Shown in pieces: positions 14,515 through 17,421 of a DNA stretch of 17,421 nucleotides. The stretch covers positions 1-17,421 of the forward strand of contig CAZOHN010000058.1 of NCBI GenBank assembly GCA_964579325.1. The letters are read 5' to 3'. The DNA is from CAZOHN01 sp964579325. GTDB lineage: Bacteria; Pseudomonadota; Alphaproteobacteria; Rhodobacterales; Rhodobacteraceae. The position numbers were made by a program, and so were the translations under genes. Under the pieces are notes generated by a model, which saw only the letters and a program-made list of their open reading frames with translations, was not told the origin of the DNA and did no database searches. Positions within the stretch are counted from its first letter, which is position 1; each line of letters opens with the position of its first letter.

Positions 14515-15060
14515 ATGGGCACAGAGCGCCCCGAACAGAATGTCGGCGGCGCCAACCGCTGCGAAGGCGAGCAGACCGTGAAGGTAGACCGCGATCCCCC
14601 CGCGCCACTGCACGTGGCGCAGGTGCATCTACAGGAGGCGCGCACGCAGGTGGCCGCGCTGTGCTGGCGATTACACGGCAGAAAGACCGAGGTGCTCCTC
14701 GTCACAAGCCGCGAGACGGGGCGCTGGGTCGTCCCGAAAGGCTGGCCGATGCGCGACGCCTCGGCCACCGAAGCCGCCGCGACGGAGGCTTGGGAAGAGG
14801 CTGGCGCAACCGGCTTGATTTCCGACGTCTGCCAGGGGTTCTTCGCCTATCACAAGGTCCTTGGCCCGGACCGGGAAGTGCCCTGCATCGTCGCTGTCTA
14901 CCCGATGAAGGTGACCGGCCTTGCCGACAGTTACCCCGAGAAGAAGCAACGCAAGCGCCGCTGGTTTCCACTCGCCAAGGCCGCCGACAAGGTGGCCGAG
15001 CCCGAACTCAAGACGCTGATCCGGGGGTTCGTTCCCGTGGACACGCAGGCCCTTCCCTGA
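14515..15060 (+). CDS. NUDIX hydrolase, DIPP-like
   Basis: A cytoplasmic NUDIX enzyme, 181 aa from the first ATG. V-L-L-V-T-S-R-E-T-G-R-W-V-V-P-K-G-W-P-M (60-79) is typical of the bacterial diphosphoinositol/diadenosine polyphosphate-type subgroup. The Nudix box begins at G76. The metal-binding core T-E-A-W-E-E-A-G is at 90-97 with E91, E94 and E95 intact, while A82 and T90 replace the consensus Glu and Arg. The substrate is probably a nucleoside or inositol polyphosphate. The start is uncertain. GTG at 14578 (160 aa) or GTG at 14650 (136 aa, with AGGAGG at 14633-14638, 11 nt upstream) are real alternatives, and residues 1-44 carry no family motif. It is followed by a DUF1178 gene after 81 nt. 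Confidence 0.85.
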   Translation: MGTERPEQNVGGANRCEGEQTVKVDRDPPAPLHVAQVHLQEARTQVAALCWRLHGRKTEVLLVTSRETGRWVVPKGWPMRDASATEAAATEAWEEAGATGLISDVCQGFFAYHKVLGPDREVPCIVAVYPMKVTGLADSYPEKKQRKRRWFPLAKAADKVAEPELKTLIRGFVPVDTQALP

Positions 15061-15085
15061 TTTGGCCGGCATTTCGCTGATCCGG

Positions 15086-15113
15086 TTGAAATCATGGCCC
15101 TGCCTCATACCTG
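15086..15113 (+). promoter_or_regulatory. Possible promoter of the DUF1178 gene
   Basis: TTGAAA (15086-15091) and TACCTG (15108-15113), 16 nt apart, in the 81-nt gap after the NUDIX gene. Transcription would start near 15120. The match is moderate, and co-transcription with the NUDIX gene is also possible. Confidence 0.33.
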
Positions 15114-15141
15114 CAGAAACTAGGCGGTACCGGGCTGACAG

Positions 15142-15630
15142 ATGATCAAGTACACCCTCAAGTGCGACAAGGACCACGGCTTCGAAAGCTGGTTCCAGTC
15201 CGCCGCCGCCTATGACGCGCTGGCCGAGACGGGGCACCTGTCTTGCCCTATCTGCGGGTCCGCGTCGGTTGCGAAGGCACTGATGGCACCGGCGATCACC
15301 GGTGGAGAGGTTGCGCCACCCCTCGCACCGCCCGGCGCCCCACCTTTTGCCCCGCCAGGCGCCCCGCGCAGCGCCCCCCACGCCGGATCGCTTGTCGGGC
15401 CGCCGCAGACACCGGCGGAGGCCGCGCTTGCTGCGCTTCGCCGGAAGGTCGAGGAAGGATCCGACTACGTCGGCCTCGGCTTCGCGACCGAAGCCCGCGC
15501 AATCCACGAGGGCCGCGCGCCCGAGCGGTCGATCTGGGGCGAGGCCCGCGCAGACGAGGCGCGCCGCCTGATCGAGGATGGAATCCCCGTCGCGCCCCTG
15601 CCCTTCCTGCCCAAATCCAAGGCGAACTGA
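15142..15630 (+). CDS. DUF1178 family protein (zinc-ribbon-like N-terminus)
   Basis: A 162-aa conserved alphaproteobacterial protein of unknown function. The N-terminal half has M-I-K-Y-T-L-K-C-D and L-S-C-P-I-C-G-S. C8, H12, C35 and C38 form a plausible zinc site. E-S-W-F-Q-S (15-20) and K-A-L-M-A-P-A (45-51) are family markers. The conserved C-terminal block contains A-T-E-A-R-A-I-H-E-G-R-A-P-E-R-S-I-W-G-E and ends with I-P-V-A-P-L-P-F-L-P. Between them, residues 59-74 are two copies of P-P-[LF]-A-P-P-G-A encoded by a 24-nt tandem repeat. This is probably a flexible spacer. I see no signal peptide or membrane segment. Confidence 0.9.
   Translation: MIKYTLKCDKDHGFESWFQSAAAYDALAETGHLSCPICGSASVAKALMAPAITGGEVAPPLAPPGAPPFAPPGAPRSAPHAGSLVGPPQTPAEAALAALRRKVEEGSDYVGLGFATEARAIHEGRAPERSIWGEARADEARRLIEDGIPVAPLPFLPKSKAN
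15316..15363 (+). repeat. 24-nt tandem repeat, two copies, inside the DUF1178 gene
   Basis: Copies at 15316-15339 and 15340-15363 encode P-P-L-A-P-P-G-A and P-P-F-A-P-P-G-A. They differ mainly at silent positions, so the duplication is not recent or is kept at the protein level. Confidence 0.7.
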
Positions 15631-15634
15631 CAGC

Positions 15635-15652
15635 GCGCCGTGAATGCGGCGC
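15635..15652 (+). terminator. Hairpin after the DUF1178 gene
   Basis: GCGCCG (15635-15640) and CGGCGC (15647-15652) form a 6-bp GC stem with a 6-nt loop, 5 nt after the stop. No T-run follows, so it may pause or protect the transcript rather than end it. Confidence 0.35.
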
Positions 15653-15714
15653 TCACCGGCGACGGCGCGCGGCGCGAAGCCGCTTCAGCCGCCATCTTCG
15701 GGATCGAGGTCCCC

Positions 15715-15734
15715 GGATCACGAATTCGTGGTCC
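15715..15734. promoter_or_regulatory. 20-bp palindrome, candidate operator
   Basis: The perfect 12-bp palindrome CACGAATTCGTG (15719-15730) is flanked by GGA and TCC with a single T-G mismatch on each side, giving a 20-bp symmetric site. It lies 91 nt upstream of the repeat-peptide gene in a non-coding spacer. That symmetry suits a dimeric repressor or activator site. I recognise no particular regulator family. Confidence 0.45.
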
Positions 15735-15757
15735 AACGGACTACTTCGCGTTGGTCC
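15730..15757 (+). repeat. Inverted repeat overlapping the palindrome
   Basis: GGTCCAACG (15730-15738) and CGTTGGTCC (15749-15757) pair over nine positions with one T-T mismatch and a 10-nt loop. The left arm shares bases 15730-15734 with the palindrome, so in RNA the two stems cannot form together. Confidence 0.4.
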
Positions 15758-15813
15758 TGCGTTCTTCCCTTGCGCGGTCGGATTCGACCTCCGCGCAGCA
15801 ATCCGGAAGAAGA

Positions 15814-15818
15814 AAGGA
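15814..15818 (+). promoter_or_regulatory. Ribosome binding site of the repeat-peptide gene
   Basis: AAGGA lies 7 nt before the ATG at 15826. It decides the start against a longer in-frame GTG start at 15640 that would run through the palindrome. Confidence 0.6.
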
Positions 15819-15825
15819 CTTCGCC

Positions 15826-16137
15826 ATGAGCAACGACGACACACCCCGCCTCGACCGCAGGCAGATGCTGATCCGTCTCGGCCTGGCGTCCGGCGCAGCC
15901 TACGTGGCCCCGGCCCTGACGCAATATGGGATCGCCCGGGCTTCGGGCAAATCCCGGCCGTCCGGCGCTTCGCGTGCCTCGCGGCCGTCGCGTACCTCTC
16001 GGCCGTCCCGTGCCTCTCGTCCGTCCCGTGCCTCGCGGCCGTCGCGCCCGGACCGGCGCAAACGGTCCGGCGGCAACCGGAACCGGGCACGGTCGGCGGA
16101 TGCGCCGATCTGGCTGCGGAGGATTTTCGGTGGCTGA
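15826..16137 (+). CDS. Small Ser-Arg-x repeat protein with Tat-like leader; candidate modified-peptide precursor
   Basis: A 103-aa very basic protein that I do not recognise as a named family. Residues 8-18 contain a twin-arginine-like motif, R-L-D-R-R-Q-M-L-I-R-L. A weakly hydrophobic stretch to about residue 37 and an A-R-A possible cleavage site before S40 follow. Residues 49-75 are nine consecutive S-R-x tripeptides (x is A, P or T, with P usually alternating). Then come a basic patch (D-R-R-K-R-S, N-R-N-R-A-R) and the tail A-P-I-W-L-R-R-I-F-G-G. The gene overlaps the downstream kinase/PqqD gene by 8 nt. It could be a RiPP-like precursor with leader and repetitive core, or a Tat-exported basic polypeptide. 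Both roles are inference. The reading frame is supported by its Shine-Dalgarno and by the coupled downstream start. Confidence 0.7.
   Translation: MSNDDTPRLDRRQMLIRLGLASGAAYVAPALTQYGIARASGKSRPSGASRASRPSRTSRPSRASRPSRASRPSRPDRRKRSGGNRNRARSADAPIWLRRIFGG
15970..16050 (+). repeat. 18-nt tandem repeat coding S-R-[AT]-S-R-P
   Basis: Four 18-nt units (15970-15987, 15988-16005, 16006-16023, 16024-16041) and a 9-nt half unit (16042-16050). Codons for Ser, Arg and Pro vary between units (tcg/tcc/tct, cgt/cgg) while the protein pattern stays fixed. This suggests selection on the peptide. Confidence 0.85.
16118..16122 (+). promoter_or_regulatory. Ribosome binding site of the HprK-like/PqqD gene
   Basis: GGAGG, 7 nt before the GTG at 16130 and inside the coding end of the upstream small gene. 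It fixes the kinase start. The longer frame from 15926 merely shadows the repeat-peptide gene. Confidence 0.75.
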
Positions 16138-17410
16138 CACGACGTGTCCGGCAGCCGCCGAACGTCCGGAATGGCGCGGTGCCGCCGCGCCATTCCCGCC
16201 CGGATCGACCCGCATCGAGATCGAAGGTCTCGGCGCCCCGATCGTCCTGGTCGATGCCGATCCGCTTGCGGAAGGCCTCCGCTTGGTCCTCAAGGGCCGC
16301 AGGATCACCTCGTCCCCGATGGACGGAACCGAAGCCCCCGATCGTACGCTCGCCGTTGCCCTGGGCACTCCCGCCGGATTCACGATCCACTCGCGACACC
16401 TTGATGAACCGATGACCGGCCTGCGCCAGGCGTCAGCTGTCTGCGGCCTGATCGCCGATCTCGCCGAGTCGCACTATGCCGGGCGTCCGGGCTGGATCGC
16501 GTTGCACTGCGGTGCCATCCGCGCCGGAGGACGGGTCGCCCTCGTGACCGGGCCGACCCGCGCCGGAAAGAGCACCCTGATCGGTCGCCTGTCGGCCGAG
16601 CCCGGCATCGAGACGGTCTGCGACGACGTCCTGCCGGTGGCTCCCGACAACACCGCGTATGCCCTTGGCATCGCTCCGCGACTGCGGCTGCCGTTGCCCG
16701 CCGCTGCAGGTGCCGTACTGCGCGACCATGTTCAGCGGCACCGTGTCCTCTCGGACCGCAAGTATGCCTACATCATGCCGCCTTCCCTGGTGCCCTTCGG
16801 AGCGGCCGGTCGCGTCTCCACCGTGATCGTGCTGGATCGGCGCGACACGGCTGTCCCGGCCCGCCTCCACCACCTGAATCCCGCCGAGGCCGTCGGGCAC
16901 CTCCTTGCGCGGCAAATGTCCGATGACGGCCTCGTCGACCAGATGCTTGCACGCGCGCAAGGGCTTGCCACCGCGGCGGACTGCCTGCGCCTCGTCTACA
17001 GCGGCATCGAGGATGCGACGGCTCTGATCGCGCGGCTTCTCGGCGGCGCGACCGGGCCGCACATCGCCGAGGTTCTGCCCCCGCTCTCCCACGCCGGTGC
17101 CAGGCCCCAGGCCCGGCGCACCATGGAGGCGCTTCCGACCGGGTGCCTCCGGCAGACCTCAGAAGTCACGGTGCGCAGGGTGGAGGATGACCATTTCATC
17201 TGCCTGCCCGACAGGAGGAACGTCGTCCGCCTGAACCCGGTCGGTGGCGCGATCTGGAAGATGCTGGAAGTACCTCGCACCGCAGCCGAGATCGTCGACC
17301 TACTGGCCACGGCCTTCCCCGAAGTCGACCAGGCGCGCATCGCTGGCGATGTCGCCGAACTGCTCGCGCGCCTGATCGAGGCCGAACTCGCGGAACCTGA
17401 CGACGCCTGA
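16130..17410 (+). CDS. HPr-kinase-like P-loop protein fused to a PqqD-like domain
   Basis: A 426-aa predicted cytoplasmic protein. Residues about 20-330 resemble HprK-related kinases. W-I-A-L-H-C-G-A-I (about 121-129) precedes Walker A G-P-T-R-A-G-K-S-T (141-149, with K147 and S148). V-C-D-D-V at 163-167 provides the expected acidic pair D165-D166. Residues 344-426 form a PqqD-like domain: a beta-rich start (V-T-V-R-R-V-E-D-D-H-F-I-C-L), then V-V-R-L-N-P-V-G-G-A-I-W-K-M-L (365-379), then helices with T-A-A-E-I-V-D-L-L. PqqD folds (RiPP recognition elements) bind leader peptides. HprK-type enzymes phosphorylate serine. The fusion suggests a kinase that recognises a peptide substrate, most likely the product of the overlapping upstream gene. 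Catalytic activity is not shown. The window ends 11 nt after the stop. Confidence 0.82.
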   Translation: MADTTCPAAAERPEWRGAAAPFPPGSTRIEIEGLGAPIVLVDADPLAEGLRLVLKGRRITSSPMDGTEAPDRTLAVALGTPAGFTIHSRHLDEPMTGLRQASAVCGLIADLAESHYAGRPGWIALHCGAIRAGGRVALVTGPTRAGKSTLIGRLSAEPGIETVCDDVLPVAPDNTAYALGIAPRLRLPLPAAAGAVLRDHVQRHRVLSDRKYAYIMPPSLVPFGAAGRVSTVIVLDRRDTAVPARLHHLNPAEAVGHLLARQMSDDGLVDQMLARAQGLATAADCLRLVYSGIEDATALIARLLGGATGPHIAEVLPPLSHAGARPQARRTMEALPTGCLRQTSEVTVRRVEDDHFICLPDRRNVVRLNPVGGAIWKMLEVPRTAAEIVDLLATAFPEVDQARIAGDVAELLARLIEAELAEPDDA

Positions 17411-17421
17411 ACGCTGCGCTG

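Noticed and set aside
15751..15779. A promoter just upstream of the repeat-peptide gene
   Set aside because: TTGGTC at 15751 has no acceptable -10 at 16-18 nt spacing, and I found no sigma-54 GG/GC pair with correct spacing.
15243..16415. 390-codon plus-strand frame across DUF1178, the spacer and the repeat peptide
   Set aside because: It is out of phase with both recognised genes and rich in Arg/Pro/Ala, a shadow frame.

Overview
The window looks like chromosomal DNA of an alphaproteobacterium, most likely a Rhodobacterales/Rhodobacteraceae member. It is very GC-rich, the genes are tightly packed, GTG starts are used several times, and many genes are of types I associate with that family (YgfZ, DUF1178, a small DUF6280-like protein, a pcm-tolC-DUF2497/PopZ-like set). 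Most of it is housekeeping sequence. I see no insertion sequence, phage module or CRISPR array.

Layout. (1) 2-2622, + strand: the 3' end of valS, a PLP aminotransferase of the HisC-like class 8 nt later, and a secreted DUF305 protein. (2) 2627-3826, - strand: a class V aminotransferase resembling serine-glyoxylate aminotransferase. (3) 3827-4170: a 344-nt gene-free stretch. (4) 4171-6756, + strand: an MsbA-like ABC exporter and YgfZ. (5) 6835-7350, + strand: a good promoter, a structured leader and a 107-aa conserved protein. (6) 10937 down to 7519, - strand: a Pcm-like methyltransferase, TolC and a PopZ-like polar scaffold candidate. (7) 11079-12187, + strand: tRNA-Cys(GCA) and a threonine dehydratase-like enzyme. 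(8) 14416 down to 12204, - strand: a secreted glutathione peroxidase, an HDAC-family deacetylase and ThpR, translationally coupled. (9) 14515-15630, + strand: a NUDIX hydrolase and a DUF1178 protein. (10) 15826-17410, + strand: a 103-aa Ser-Arg-x repeat peptide overlapping by 8 nt an HPr-kinase-like/PqqD fusion protein.

The most interesting part is block 10. The small protein has a twin-arginine-like leader (residues 1-39), nine consecutive S-R-x tripeptides, a basic stretch and an aromatic tail ending in GG. The overlapping gene encodes a P-loop kinase domain of the HprK type fused to a C-terminal PqqD-like domain. PqqD folds bind peptide leaders in RiPP pathways, and HprK-like kinases phosphorylate serine, including in lasso peptides. 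A peptide with serine at every third position beside a predicted serine kinase with a built-in peptide-recognition domain suggests a multi-serine-phosphorylated, possibly exported peptide. This is a hypothesis from architecture only. The region upstream holds a near-perfect 20-bp palindrome that overlaps a second inverted repeat, a candidate operator or switch. The window ends 11 nt after the kinase gene, so further cassette members would lie outside it.
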